From Rhodococcus sp. KBS0724 (GTDB lineage: Bacteria; Actinomycetota; Actinomycetes; Mycobacteriales; Mycobacteriaceae), in assembly GCF_005938745.2 (NCBI RefSeq), contig NZ_VCBX02000001.1:5780501-5844500 (forward strand): a stretch of 64,000 nt of DNA, in the 5' to 3' direction. The notes under the pieces are model-generated. The model searched no databases. It was given only the letters and a program-made list of their open reading frames with translations, and was not told the DNA's origin. A program made the translations under genes and the position numbers. Shown here one piece after another: positions 1 to 8,486 of this stretch. Every line of letters begins with the position of its first letter. The first letter of the stretch is position 1.

Positions 1-836
1 TTTTCCGGAGTCGCCATCAGGTAGCCGAGTGCCTTGCCGACATACGTGAAATACGTTGCGCCGTAGAACCGGACGTCCGGCATGAAGCCCGAAGCCGTGA
101 ACTTACGGACGAGGCAGACGGTAGCGCCCTGTGACAACGCGGGAGCCCACAGTGCCATCAGTGCGTTGCCGTGGAAGAGCGGCATGCAGCAGTAGCAGAC
201 GTCGTCGCGATCGATGTCGTACTTTGCGCAGTTTGCGTACGCCAACCGGGTCAGACGTCCCTGGCTGCATCGCACAGCCTTCGACATACCGGTTGTTCCG
301 GACGTAAAGAGGAGCAGGAACAGCGTCGACGCGTCGACACCCAGGTCGATCTGCGGCGTCTCGACGCGATGCGCAGCAACAGTTTCGGCGTACGACGCGT
401 CGTCGACGAGGATGAAGCGGTCATCGGTCAGACCGAGATCGAGACCCGCGAGCTTCTCGTGGCCGGCCTTGTCCGTGACGATCAACTGGCAATCGACGTA
501 CCGAACCTCGGCTTCGAGCTCGGCTCCACGACGGGTCGGGTTGATACCGACGATCGTGGCACCCGTCAGCGCAGCGCCGCCGAGCCAGAACAAGAACTCG
601 GGCTCGTTCTCGAGGAGAACACCGATGTGGAAGGGGCCAGGCGCGCGAAGCGACTTGGCGTATGCACCGCGGGCAGCACTTTCATGGACAACTTCGTCCC
701 ACGTCCAGTCCTGAGTGCGCGTCCGCAGTCCGAGATGCTGATCGCCCACACGATCGATCAACATCTGTGCGACGTCCTCACGCTGCGGAGTGGCAACGGA
801 ACTACTCGTCGGTGCTTCGGTGGCGGTGTTCGTCAT
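1..836 (-). CDS. fadD17: Acyl-CoA synthetase, FadD17-like (3' end outside the window)
   Basis: The reverse strand reads from an ATG at 836 without a stop to the window edge, about 278 residues of an ANL-superfamily acyl-CoA synthetase. The AMP-binding P-loop reads LLFTSGTTGTSKAVRCS near residues 170-186. The stretch GINPTRRGAELEAEVRYVDC resembles mycobacterial FadD17, which is known from the cholesterol catabolic gene set. The predicted role is ATP-dependent CoA thioesterification of a steroid side-chain or fatty acid in the cytoplasm. It diverges from the acyl-CoA synthetase at 1038. The missing C-terminal third would carry the catalytic lysine. The FadD17 label comes from recalled similarity; the substrate is an inference. 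Confidence 0.75.
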   Translation of the reverse strand, partial: MTNTATEAPTSSSVATPQREDVAQMLIDRVGDQHLGLRTRTQDWTWDEVVHESAARGAYAKSLRAPGPFHIGVLLENEPEFLFWLGGAALTGATIVGINPTRRGAELEAEVRYVDCQLIVTDKAGHEKLAGLDLGLTDDRFILVDDASYAETVAAHRVETPQIDLGVDASTLFLLLFTSGTTGMSKAVRCSQGRLTRLAYANCAKYDIDRDDVCYCCMPLFHGNALMALWAPALSQGATVCLVRKFTASGFMPDVRFYGATYFTYVGKALGYLMATPE

Positions 837-1037
837 CGTGATCCTGTGTCCTACTCGAGAGGGGAAGGAATTCGTGTGCGCTCACGCTCATTCCTTCGGC
901 TGCGATTCTTTCGGAACGCTAACTGCGCGATATGGCAGCAACGCGCTCAGTCTCGCTCAGTGGTAACCGCCCCACAGATAGGATTGTCCCGTGACATTTT
1001 GTGACGTGAAAAGCGCCACAATACGAAAGGCCAATCC
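837..1037. promoter_or_regulatory. Divergent promoter region between two acyl-CoA synthetase genes
   Basis: This 201-base spacer must hold the promoters of both outward-facing genes. GTGAC occurs twice, 10 bases apart, at 991-995 and 1001-1005, one helical turn, about 35 bases before the plus-strand start. An AAAGG ribosome binding site lies at 1026-1030. No canonical KstR palindrome was seen by eye. Whether the direct repeat is an operator is an inference. Confidence 0.4.
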
Positions 1038-2699
1038 ATGACTGCCCCCGCAGATCCGCAGTTGCTCCTGGACCAGGCGGTCTCGCGCCTCACCGGTCCC
1101 GGTGGGCCGTTCGAGATCGTCGAAGAAGAGGTTCTCGGCACCGTCATGCCCGTGATGAAGAATCGCGGGCATGCCATCGGCGAGCTCATCTCCGCGTCTC
1201 GGGCCTGGGGCGACGGCGACTACCTGGTCACCAGCGACCGTCGTATCTCGTTCACGGAGCACGCCGACGCCGTAGCCGCGCTCGCGACTGCACTGCGAGA
1301 CAAGTACGGCGTCCGCAAGGGCGATCGCGTGGGAATCCTCGCCGCCAACAACCCCGAGTGGGTCATGACCTTTTTCGCGACGCAGGCGCTCGGCGCCATC
1401 GCGGTCGGCCTCAACGGCTGGTGGGTTCCGCGCGAGGTCACACACGGCATCGAGCTGTCGAGCCCGAAGGTGCTGGTAGTCGACGCGAAGCGCGGCGCTG
1501 CGCTTCCTGAGTTGCCGTCGGGCATCGCGGTCCTGACCATGGAAGAGGATCTGCCCGCCCTCATCGCCGAATACGCCGGCGCCGAGGTGCCCGTCGTAGA
1601 CATCGACGAGGACGATCCGGCTGTCATCCTGTTCACCAGTGGCACCAGCGGCCGCCCCAAGGGCGCGCTCCACTCGCACCGCAACGTGATGGCTGTTGTC
1701 GACTACCACAAGTACAGCGACGCTATCGGCGCTGCATTCACGGGACGGGAGTACGACGGTTCCAAGCCCAGCCCGCTGCGCTACCTGCTGACGTCTCCCC
1801 TGTTCCACATCGCGAGCCTCCACAACCTGGTCGTCCCGCGTCTGGCCACCGGCAGCGCAGTCGTGATGATCGACGGCGGCTTCGACGTGGACAAGGTACT
1901 CGGCCTGGTCGAGCGCGAACGAATCACCAATTGGGGCGCCGTTCCTACCATGGCGTCGCGGTTGCTCGAGCACGGCAACATCGGCAAGTACGACGTTTCG
2001 TCCCTGACGGCTTTCTCGCTGGCGTCCGCTCCGTCGTCACCGGCGTTCAAGGAGCGACTCAAGGAGCAGGTTCCGTTCGCGCGCAACGCTCTCGTCGACA
2101 GCTACGGTCTCACCGAGTGCAGCACGGCCATCGCCGTTGCCGTCGGAGCCGAACTCGAAGAATTCCCCGGCACTCTCGGACGCCCCATCATCACTGTGTC
2201 CATGGAAATCCGTGACCCCTTCGGTGAGTGGCTCCCCGACGGCATCGAGGGCGAGGTCTGCGTACGCAGCCCGTTCGTCATGCTCGGATACTGGGAGAAC
2301 GAAGAGGCCACTGCCTCGGCTATTTCTCCCGGACGCTGGCTTCGCACCGGTGATTTCGGTGTCATCGAGAACGGCCGTCTCCGTCTGACCGGCCGCCGTT
2401 CCGACCTCATCCTGCGTGGCGGCGAGAACGTCTACCCCACCGAGATCGAGCAGACCCTCGACGAGCATCCCGATGTCATCGAGTGCGCCGTCATCGGTAT
2501 GCCTCACCCGGACCTCGGCCAGGAGGTGTCAGCCGTGGTCGTCCTGCGTCCCGGCTCGACCACCACAGAAGACGACCTCCGGGAATACGCTGCCGAGCGC
2601 CTGTCCTACTTCAAGGTGCCGTCGAAGTGGCGTATCACCGGCGATCTGTTGCCCCGCAACGCAACCGGAAAGATGGTTCGCCGCGAGATCACGGTATGA
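1038..2699 (+). CDS. FadD-type acyl-CoA synthetase (AMP-forming)
   Basis: This 553-residue ANL-superfamily enzyme activates a carboxylic acid to its CoA thioester via an acyl-adenylate. It shows the P-loop [16 protein letters not shown] near residue 200, DSYGLTECS near 355, the hinge [17 protein letters not shown] near 455, and the C-terminal [10 protein letters not shown] with the catalytic lysine. Length is normal for the family. An AAAGG ribosome binding site precedes the ATG by about 7 bases. It heads an operon: its stop overlaps the start of the next gene (ATGA at 2696-2699), and NTF2-like, EthD and LLM genes follow. The context suggests activation of a steroid- or terpenoid-derived acid, but the substrate cannot be read from sequence. 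Confidence 0.9.
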   Translation: MTAPADPQLLLDQAVSRLTGPGGPFEIVEEEVLGTVMPVMKNRGHAIGELISASRAWGDGDYLVTSDRRISFTEHADAVAALATALRDKYGVRKGDRVGILAANNPEWVMTFFATQALGAIAVGLNGWWVPREVTHGIELSSPKVLVVDAKRGAALPELPSGIAVLTMEEDLPALIAEYAGAEVPVVDIDEDDPAVILFTSGTSGRPKGALHSHRNVMAVVDYHKYSDAIGAAFTGREYDGSKPSPLRYLLTSPLFHIASLHNLVVPRLATGSAVVMIDGGFDVDKVLGLVERERITNWGAVPTMASRLLEHGNIGKYDVSSLTAFSLASAPSSPAFKERLKEQVPFARNALVDSYGLTECSTAIAVAVGAELEEFPGTLGRPIITVSMEIRDPFGEWLPDGIEGEVCVRSPFVMLGYWENEEATASAISPGRWLRTGDFGVIENGRLRLTGRRSDLILRGGENVYPTEIEQTLDEHPDVIECAVIGMPHPDLGQEVSAVVVLRPGSTTTEDDLREYAAERLSYFKVPSKWRITGDLLPRNATGKMVRREITV

Positions 2700-3166
2700 C
2701 CGAAGAGCTGTCACGGATCGTCGCCGAGTCGGCGATCCGTGACTTGCTCTGCGAGTACACGCACCTGATCGATCAGGGCAGGTTGCGTGAAGTCGCAGCA
2801 TTATTCGCACACTCCGATTACGGCCAGTGCGGACCCGACGGCGTCGCCACCACTGTCATTTCGTCCGACGCCGACGCTGTGTTTGCAGCGTGCACCGGCT
2901 TCATCCGGATGTACGGCACTCCCCCGACCCCGAAAACCAAGCACCTGTTGACCAATACCCGCGTATCGGTCGAGGGGAACGAGGCCTCGGCGCTGTCCTA
3001 CATCACGGTCATTCAGGGCACCGAAGATTTTGCCCTGCAACCCATTCTGTCGGGTCGCTATTTCGATCGATTCACGTGCGTTGACGGATCGTGGCAGTTC
3101 ACATCACGACTTTTCTGCATGGACAGCATGGGCGAGTTGTCAGCTCACGCCAACCGATCACTCTGA
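2696..3166 (+). CDS. SnoaL/NTF2-like protein
   Basis: This is a 156-residue protein starting at the ATG that overlaps the upstream stop codon (ATGA). It begins [18 protein letters not shown], the usual N-terminal helix of SnoaL-like (NTF2-fold) proteins, followed by a [19 protein letters not shown] segment and a C-terminal beta-rich half. Proteins of this fold include steroid isomerases, dehydratases and ring cyclases acting on small hydrophobic ligands. Tight coupling to the acyl-CoA synthetase implies a shared pathway. An in-frame extension to 2483 would lie inside the upstream gene and is rejected. The catalytic activity is unknown. Confidence 0.8.
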   Translation: MTEELSRIVAESAIRDLLCEYTHLIDQGRLREVAALFAHSDYGQCGPDGVATTVISSDADAVFAACTGFIRMYGTPPTPKTKHLLTNTRVSVEGNEASALSYITVIQGTEDFALQPILSGRYFDRFTCVDGSWQFTSRLFCMDSMGELSAHANRSL

Positions 3167-3202
3167 ATACACCTCGCAGCACCTTCTACGGGAAGACGAA
3201 CG

Positions 3203-3559
3203 ATGTTCAAAGCAATCGCATTGCTCACTCGTAGGCCTGGACTCTCGAGGGAAGAGTTCATCGACTACTACGAGAACAACCATGCCCCGCTGATTACCGA
3301 AACCTTCCCGCAGATCATCGAATACCGCCGGAACTTCCCCGATCTCAGTCAGGTTCTGCGCACCGAGGATACCCCCGACCCGACATTTGATGTCATCACC
3401 GAAATGTGGTTCCAGGACAAGGACGGGTACGCCGACATGCTGGCCACTCACGCTCGACCGGAGGTCGGCAACCGCATCCGAGCCGACGAAGCCAACTTCC
3501 TGGATCAGACCAAGATCATTCAATTCGTCGTCGACGAGTGCCAGCTGCCGCAGAGCTGA
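3203..3559 (+). CDS. EthD-domain protein
   Basis: This 118-residue protein belongs to the EthD ferredoxin-like dimeric alpha/beta-barrel group. It begins MFKAIALLTRRPGLSREEF, followed by YYENNHAPLI, the typical EthD pattern of a hydrophobic first strand, LSREEF helix and an H-P motif. EthD-like proteins are small enzymes or accessory proteins of hydrophobic-compound degradation pathways, and the family's biochemistry is poorly known. It lies 36 bases after the NTF2-like gene and 45 before an LLM oxidoreductase, consistent with one operon. A GGGAAGACGA stretch upstream could serve as ribosome binding site. Confidence 0.8.
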   Translation: MFKAIALLTRRPGLSREEFIDYYENNHAPLITETFPQIIEYRRNFPDLSQVLRTEDTPDPTFDVITEMWFQDKDGYADMLATHARPEVGNRIRADEANFLDQTKIIQFVVDECQLPQS

Positions 3560-3604
3560 AACTCGCCCGTCGTTCCCGTAGATCGTCGAAAAGGACTTCT
3601 CCGC

Positions 3605-4501
3605 ATGGAAATCGGTGTCAACGTATTGGGCCTCGAAGCGCTGTTCGAGGGAAAGATCAGACCAGTCCTCGATTTTGCCGCTGCCGCCGATCGCGTCGGG
3701 GTCGACTTGATCTGCACGGGTGATCACCTCGGGTTCAATGCCGATTCCCATGCGCAGCGCGTCAGCGAACACAACTTCCTGTTTCCACTCGATCATCCTT
3801 GGTACGAGCCGATTTCACTGCTCTCGTCAATCGCCGCAGTCACCGAACGCGCTCGCCTCGGAGTGTCTGTTCTGATCGCGACAGTTCGCCCACCGGCACT
3901 GCTCGCCAAACAAGTTGCCACCCTCGACGCGCTGTCGGACGGGCGCGTGACGATGGGCTTCGGAGTCGGCTGGCAGGAGGCCGAATACACCGCTACGAAC
4001 ATGCCTTTCGACGCCAGGTTCGGGCGCATGGAGGAAACCGTCGCAGCGTGCCGCGAACTCTGGACGCACGCACCCGCCACCTTCAAGGGCCGCGACTTCT
4101 CCTTCGAGAACTACCACAGCATCCCGCTCTCGACCCAAGAGCGCGTTCCCGTCCTGTTCGGGTTCGGGCCCAGCCAGCGAAACTTCGACCGTATCGCACG
4201 CGTCGCCGACGGCTGGACCGTCAACCCAGCCGACTTGGCCACCTTCACGGACAGTGTTGCACTGCTGCGCAACACATTCGAAGCACACGACCGCGATCCG
4301 GACACCGCTCGCGTGCAGGTTTCTGCTTCACCGGTTCGACGCGACAACGGAAGCGTCGACCTCGAAGCCACCGCGGAGAAGGCTCACGACTGGTCTGATC
4401 GTGGCGCATCCGTCGTTGTCTTCCGTCCAGTCGTATTCGACTGCGCTGCCGAAGAACTACCGGAACTGCTCGACTGGATGATCAGCGTCAGGGAGGCGTG
4501 A
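3605..4501 (+). CDS. LLM-class (luciferase-like) flavin/F420-dependent oxidoreductase
   Basis: This 298-residue TIM-barrel protein belongs to the luciferase-like monooxygenase family. It shows DLICTGDHLGFN near residue 40, LGVSVLIATVRPPALLAKQVATLD around 87-110, and GRVTMGFGVGWQEAEY around 115-130, all standard LLM segments. Such enzymes use F420 or FMN for redox steps on ketones, alkenes or lactones. F420 use is inferred from the actinobacterial subgroup. It sits in the operon that begins at 1038, and its TGA ends 1 base before the next ATG at 4503. The substrate is unknown. Confidence 0.85.
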   Translation: MEIGVNVLGLEALFEGKIRPVLDFAAAADRVGVDLICTGDHLGFNADSHAQRVSEHNFLFPLDHPWYEPISLLSSIAAVTERARLGVSVLIATVRPPALLAKQVATLDALSDGRVTMGFGVGWQEAEYTATNMPFDARFGRMEETVAACRELWTHAPATFKGRDFSFENYHSIPLSTQERVPVLFGFGPSQRNFDRIARVADGWTVNPADLATFTDSVALLRNTFEAHDRDPDTARVQVSASPVRRDNGSVDLEATAEKAHDWSDRGASVVVFRPVVFDCAAEELPELLDWMISVREA

Positions 4502-4502
4502 A

Positions 4503-5033
4503 ATGGACCAATCGCTACAGGATCTGTTGGACAAGCAGGCTATTCGCGAAGTAGTCATGACGTATGCCCGTGGCATCGATCGGCTCGACTTCGATCTCGT
4601 TCGTAGCGCCTATCACCCCGATGCCATCGATCATCACACCGGATTCGACGGCAACATCGACGAATACATTGCCTGGGTGAAGCCGAAGCTCTCCGTCATC
4701 GGCGGCACCATGCATCACATCGGCAACCACCTCGTCGAACTGCATGGTGATCACGCAATCAGCGAGGCGTACTCGATGTCTACGCACTGGGGCGGCCCCG
4801 AAGGCGTCGGGATGATCAACTTCACCAGCGGCGCACGCTTCATCGACCACATGGAGCGTCGAAACGGACGTTGGGCGATCAAGGAACGCTGGGCCGTACG
4901 CGAATGGACCCGCTCCGATGAAGGCCGTTTCGTGGATCCCGAGAGCGCCGGCCCGCGAGGCCGACGCGACGGTGCAGATCCACTTGCCGCGTTGAGGAGC
5001 TCCCTTTCAAAGAAATCGGACTTTTCCGACTGA
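4503..5033 (+). CDS. SnoaL/NTF2-like protein
   Basis: This 176-residue SnoaL_4/scytalone-dehydratase-type protein begins MDQSLQDLLDKQAIREVVM and continues TYARGIDRLDFDLVRSAYHP, the classic start of this fold. HHTGF and MHHIGNHLVEL supply histidines that could line the ligand pocket. The last 30 residues are polar and probably unstructured. It is the last gene of the operon starting at 1038, directly behind the LLM gene. The role is probably a hydration/dehydration or isomerisation step; this is inferred from fold and context. Confidence 0.82.
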   Translation: MDQSLQDLLDKQAIREVVMTYARGIDRLDFDLVRSAYHPDAIDHHTGFDGNIDEYIAWVKPKLSVIGGTMHHIGNHLVELHGDHAISEAYSMSTHWGGPEGVGMINFTSGARFIDHMERRNGRWAIKERWAVREWTRSDEGRFVDPESAGPRGRRDGADPLAALRSSLSKKSDFSD

Positions 5034-5081
5034 TCTCGAGAACCCCTCGAATTCGAACAGGATTTCGATTACGGTGGAGGA

Positions 5082-6587
5082 ATGTTCGATCCGGGGGTGG
5101 GGATTTTCGGTAGCTCGGCGCAGCTGAGTGGTACCGAAACCGACTGTGCCCTCGTTGATCTGATGGCTGAGTTGCATGCGTGTGAGGCGATGTTGGTCGA
5201 GCGGAAGTTGGCGGTGGTGGCGGAGTTCTTCACCCGCCGTAGCGGCGAGCAGGTCGAGGGCGGTGCGTGGACGTCGTCGGCGCACGAGTTGGCCGAATCC
5301 GAGGTCGGCGCGGTGTTGACGATGGGCCGCGCCGCGGCCGGGAAGCTCATCGGGTTGGGGTTCGCTTTGAAGACGCGGTTGCATCGGACGCGGGCGGCGA
5401 TGGCGCGCGGTGAACTCGACTTCTATCGGGTGTCGTTGATCGAGTCGGCGACCGCGAATGTCGGTGACGAGTTGATCGACGAGGTCGAACGGTTGCTCCT
5501 CAAGCAGGTGTTGGCCCCACCCGTGGACGGTGGGATCGGGTTGACGGGTCGCCGATTGACGGCGGCGATCGACCGGATTGTCGCCCGGGTTGATCCGGAA
5601 GGTCTGCGGGAGCGCCGACGCCGCGCTGTGGCCGACAGGTTTGTCGACGGCATGGCCCGCATTTTGGGCAGTATTCCAGCGGAGCAAGCTCGGGCCTTTG
5701 ACGGACGGTTGCGGGAATTGGCGATGTCGGTCTGCCGTCATGACTCCCGCACCTATGAGCAGCGCCGCGCCGACGCGCTCGGGGTACTGGTGAGCGGTTC
5801 GACGGTGTTTGTGTGCGACTGCGGCCGTGATGATTGCCCGCAGGACCGCAGTGGCCTCGTTGTTGTGCGCCGGCCGTTGGTGCATGTGGTGATGTACGAA
5901 ACCACTCTGCGGGCCGACGGCGACACCCCAGACGCGAACGAACCCGCTCATCTGGACTGGTACGGGGTGATCAGTGCTGACCATGCCCGCGACATCGCGA
6001 AAGACGCCACCGTGCGCGAAGTACGAGTACCGGAAGCACCTGTGCCTGCATCGGCGTTTGTGTACCGTCCCGGCGCGGCACTCGACACCTGGCTGCGGGT
6101 GTTGTCGGGCAGTTGCCAGTGGCCGCACTGTGACGTCTCGGCCTGGAACTGCGACCTCGACCACCGAGTTCCGTTCAACCACACCGATCCGACGCAGGGC
6201 GGGCGGACGGTGGCGTCGAATCTGAGCGCGTTCTGCCGGAACCACCACCGCCTCAAGCACTCCGGATCCTGGCAGCTCGACCCGAATCCGGATCGCAGTA
6301 TCACCCTGACCTCGCAGACCGGGCACTGCTACCGAACCCGAGCGGCCGGGCTACTCGCCGGGATGCAGGATCCACCGCCACAGGAAGGCGGCACCCGGCG
6401 ACGGACTCGGCTGGAGAACAAAGCTGCCCGCATCCGGGCCGAACGGAAACATCAACAAGCAAAGATCCGGCACCGCACGGCGAAACGATCGGATCGGAAA
6501 CGCCGGCAGACTTTTCCGATCTCGACACCGGCAAAGCGCGCGCCCGACAAACCCGTTGACTACGGCAACGACCCGCCACCGTTCTGA
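5082..6587 (+). CDS. DUF222/13E12-family HNH endonuclease domain protein
   Basis: This 501-residue protein has an N-terminal DUF222-type helical region (about residues 1-300) and a C-terminal HNH nuclease module (about 345-400). The HNH motif is visible as CQWPHCDVSAWNCDLDHRVP, then HTDPTQGG, NLSAFCRNHHRLKH, giving the zinc cysteines and the D-H/H-N-H residues. A strong GGTGGAGGA ribosome binding site precedes the ATG. These genes are multicopy in actinobacteria, sometimes linked to mobile repeats, and their role is undefined. The tail after residue 420 is basic (RRRTRLENKAARIRAERKH) and may bind DNA. It interrupts otherwise catabolic genes. Confidence 0.85.
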   Translation: MFDPGVGIFGSSAQLSGTETDCALVDLMAELHACEAMLVERKLAVVAEFFTRRSGEQVEGGAWTSSAHELAESEVGAVLTMGRAAAGKLIGLGFALKTRLHRTRAAMARGELDFYRVSLIESATANVGDELIDEVERLLLKQVLAPPVDGGIGLTGRRLTAAIDRIVARVDPEGLRERRRRAVADRFVDGMARILGSIPAEQARAFDGRLRELAMSVCRHDSRTYEQRRADALGVLVSGSTVFVCDCGRDDCPQDRSGLVVVRRPLVHVVMYETTLRADGDTPDANEPAHLDWYGVISADHARDIAKDATVREVRVPEAPVPASAFVYRPGAALDTWLRVLSGSCQWPHCDVSAWNCDLDHRVPFNHTDPTQGGRTVASNLSAFCRNHHRLKHSGSWQLDPNPDRSITLTSQTGHCYRTRAAGLLAGMQDPPPQEGGTRRRTRLENKAARIRAERKHQQAKIRHRTAKRSDRKRRQTFPISTPAKRAPDKPVDYGNDPPPF

Positions 6588-6609
6588 CGGGCTCCGGCGC
6601 GCCTAGGGC

Positions 6610-6750
6610 TCAATCCGAGGTGGGCGTGTCTTCATCTTGCTCGGCAAGAGGATCGATGGTGTCGACGCCCTCCAACACCGTCAGCTCTTCTTCCGCCTCG
6701 GCTATCAGCCCTTTGGCCTCGGCCTCGACCTTCTTCACCCAATCGGACAT
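6610..6750 (-). CDS. Small acidic hypothetical protein (46 aa)
   Basis: The reverse strand encodes 46 residues from an ATG at 6750, with a GAGG ribosome binding site about 7 bases upstream. The protein starts MSDWVKKVEAEAKGLIAEAE and ends DTPTSD. It is a helical, glutamate-rich segment followed by an acidic tail, with no cysteine and no signal peptide. It converges on the HNH gene with only 22 bases between the stops. I do not recognise the family. Plus-strand ORFs over the same bases lack ribosome binding sites. The case for a gene rests on its ribosome binding site and sensible composition only. Confidence 0.5.
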   Translation of the reverse strand: MSDWVKKVEAEAKGLIAEAEEELTVLEGVDTIDPLAEQDEDTPTSD

Positions 6751-6943
6751 CCCGAGCCTCGTCTCTTCGGTGCAGAGCTCTCGTTTCCTGGGTTCAGACT
6801 ACGTCGCCGAACACAAAAATCAGTCGAGTATTGGTACCGATATCGCCTTTTGCCCGGTTTCCCACTGAACGGCATACCTACTTCACCAGCATGTGGAGGC
6901 AGCCGTAGCCTGCGAAAAACCACAACTGAACTGGAGATCTTCT

Positions 6944-8416
6944 ATGAGCGCACGCCATCCCGTAGCCCCACTGAATATCCACGACGTAGAGAAGTTCGAA
7001 CACGAAACCGAGGTCCTCGTCATCGGATACGGCTGCGCGGGTGCAGCGGCGGCGTTGGAAGCATCCGATCGCGGCAGCGACGTGATTCTGCTCGAACGGG
7101 CAAGTGGTGGCGGCGGATCGTCCGCACTGTCCGGTGGCGAAATCTATCTCGGCGGCGGCACCGAAACGCAGCGTGCGTGCGGATTCTCGGATACTCCCGA
7201 AGATATGGCGGCCTACCTCATGGCTGCGCTCGGGCCGGACGCCGACAAAGAGAAAATCGATGCCTACGCCCAGGGCAGTTTGGAGCATTATCAGTGGTTG
7301 GTCGACCACGGCGTGCCATTCAAACCGTCGCTGTGGGACTCTCCGACGTGGGTGCCGCCCACCGATGACGGTTTGATGTGGCTGGGTGAAAACAGCTGGC
7401 CTTACGACAAACTCGCCAAACCAGCTCCGCGTGGTCACCGCGTCACCGCCGATGGCTTCGGCGGCAAGGTGCTAATGGCAAAACTCTCCGAACAGGTGGC
7501 GGCACGCAACATCGGCGTACACACCGATACATACGCCACCCGCCTCATCATGGACGGCGACCGCGTCGCTGGAGTAAGCGCACGTAGTTTCGGCAAGACG
7601 GTCACGTACCGCGCGCGACGCGGAGTTGTTCTCACAACAGGTGGCTTCGCCGACAATGCCGAAATGGTGGCTCAACACGCACCACAACTCGTGGGATTAG
7701 GAGTGAACAGCGACGGTGGTGACGACGGCCGGGGCATCGTTATCGCTCAAGCAGTCGGAGCTGCAGTCAAACACATGTCTGCCGGCCAGGTGGGAATCAC
7801 ACTGGTTCCCGCAATGATGGTGCGGGGCATGATCGTCAACAATGTCGGGCAACGTTTCATCAACGAGGACGTCTATCCCGGTTTGGTCGGACAGGCCGCA
7901 TTGTACCGGCACAGCCTCGATGTCTGGGTCATTCTCGACGAGCAGGCGTACGAAGAAGTGCCCGAAGTGGAACGTTGGGGTGTGCAGCCACATTTTGTGG
8001 CGGAAACCCTCGAAGAGCTCGAGAAAGAGATCGGGATGCCCACCGGAGCGTTGGTCACCACTGTCGGCGAGTACAACAAGCATGCAGCAGATGGAGTCGA
8101 CCCGTACTTCCACAAATCAGAACGGTGGTTGCGTCCGCTCCAATCTCCTTTCGCGGCAATTGATGTCCGACGCGGGATGGCGCCTCCCGAGCTTGGAGCA
8201 TCGGGAGGTGGCGGCGCCGAGGTATTCACGACCGGCGGTTTGTGGACCACTGTCGACGGCCGCGTCCTCAATTTGGACGGTGAGGCCATCCCTGGACTGT
8301 TCGCCGCTGGCCGAGCAACATCCGGCCTGCATTCTTGGGGATACATCAGCGGAACATCCTTGGGCGACGGCACCTTCTTCGGTCGCAGGGCAGGAATCTC
8401 GGCTGTCGGCGGATAG
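6944..8416 (+). CDS. FAD-binding dehydrogenase of the fumarate reductase/3-ketosteroid dehydrogenase family
   Basis: This 490-residue flavoprotein starts at the ATG preceded by CTGGAG; an upstream in-frame ATG at 6893 has no ribosome binding site. It has an N-terminal dinucleotide fold, TEVLVIGYGCAGAAAALEA (near residues 24-43), then ERASGGGGSSALSGGEIYLG. The C-terminal FAD region reads GLFAAGRATSGLHSWGYISG followed by TSLGDGTFFGRRAG. Relatives are 3-ketosteroid dehydrogenases and fumarate-reductase-like enzymes that oxidise or reduce C-C bonds next to a ketone. It differs from the true KstD at 18129, lacking the SGRFYPGPGVPLG motif, so a different position or substrate is likely. It converges on an aldehyde dehydrogenase. 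Confidence 0.85.
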   Translation: MSARHPVAPLNIHDVEKFEHETEVLVIGYGCAGAAAALEASDRGSDVILLERASGGGGSSALSGGEIYLGGGTETQRACGFSDTPEDMAAYLMAALGPDADKEKIDAYAQGSLEHYQWLVDHGVPFKPSLWDSPTWVPPTDDGLMWLGENSWPYDKLAKPAPRGHRVTADGFGGKVLMAKLSEQVAARNIGVHTDTYATRLIMDGDRVAGVSARSFGKTVTYRARRGVVLTTGGFADNAEMVAQHAPQLVGLGVNSDGGDDGRGIVIAQAVGAAVKHMSAGQVGITLVPAMMVRGMIVNNVGQRFINEDVYPGLVGQAALYRHSLDVWVILDEQAYEEVPEVERWGVQPHFVAETLEELEKEIGMPTGALVTTVGEYNKHAADGVDPYFHKSERWLRPLQSPFAAIDVRRGMAPPELGASGGGGAEVFTTGGLWTTVDGRVLNLDGEAIPGLFAAGRATSGLHSWGYISGTSLGDGTFFGRRAGISAVGG

Positions 8417-8431
8417 TCGACCGCAGCAGCG

Positions 8432-8476
8432 ATGCCCCGGAGTCTCGAACAGTACGTTCGGAACTCCGGGGGGCAT
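8432..8476. terminator. Imperfect hairpin between convergent genes
   Basis: ATGCCCCGGAGT...CGAAC pairs with GTTCG...ACTCCGGGGGGCAT around an AGTAC loop, with small bulges. It lies between the flavoprotein stop (8416) and the aldehyde dehydrogenase stop (8487), so it probably terminates transcription from both sides. Confidence 0.6.
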
Positions 8477-8486
8477 TCGAGCAGTG

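Noticed and set aside
5007..6326. 439-aa minus-strand ORF opposite the HNH gene
   Set aside because: The plus strand has a strong ribosome binding site and a complete HNH motif; the antisense protein is Arg/His/Pro-rich with no domain.
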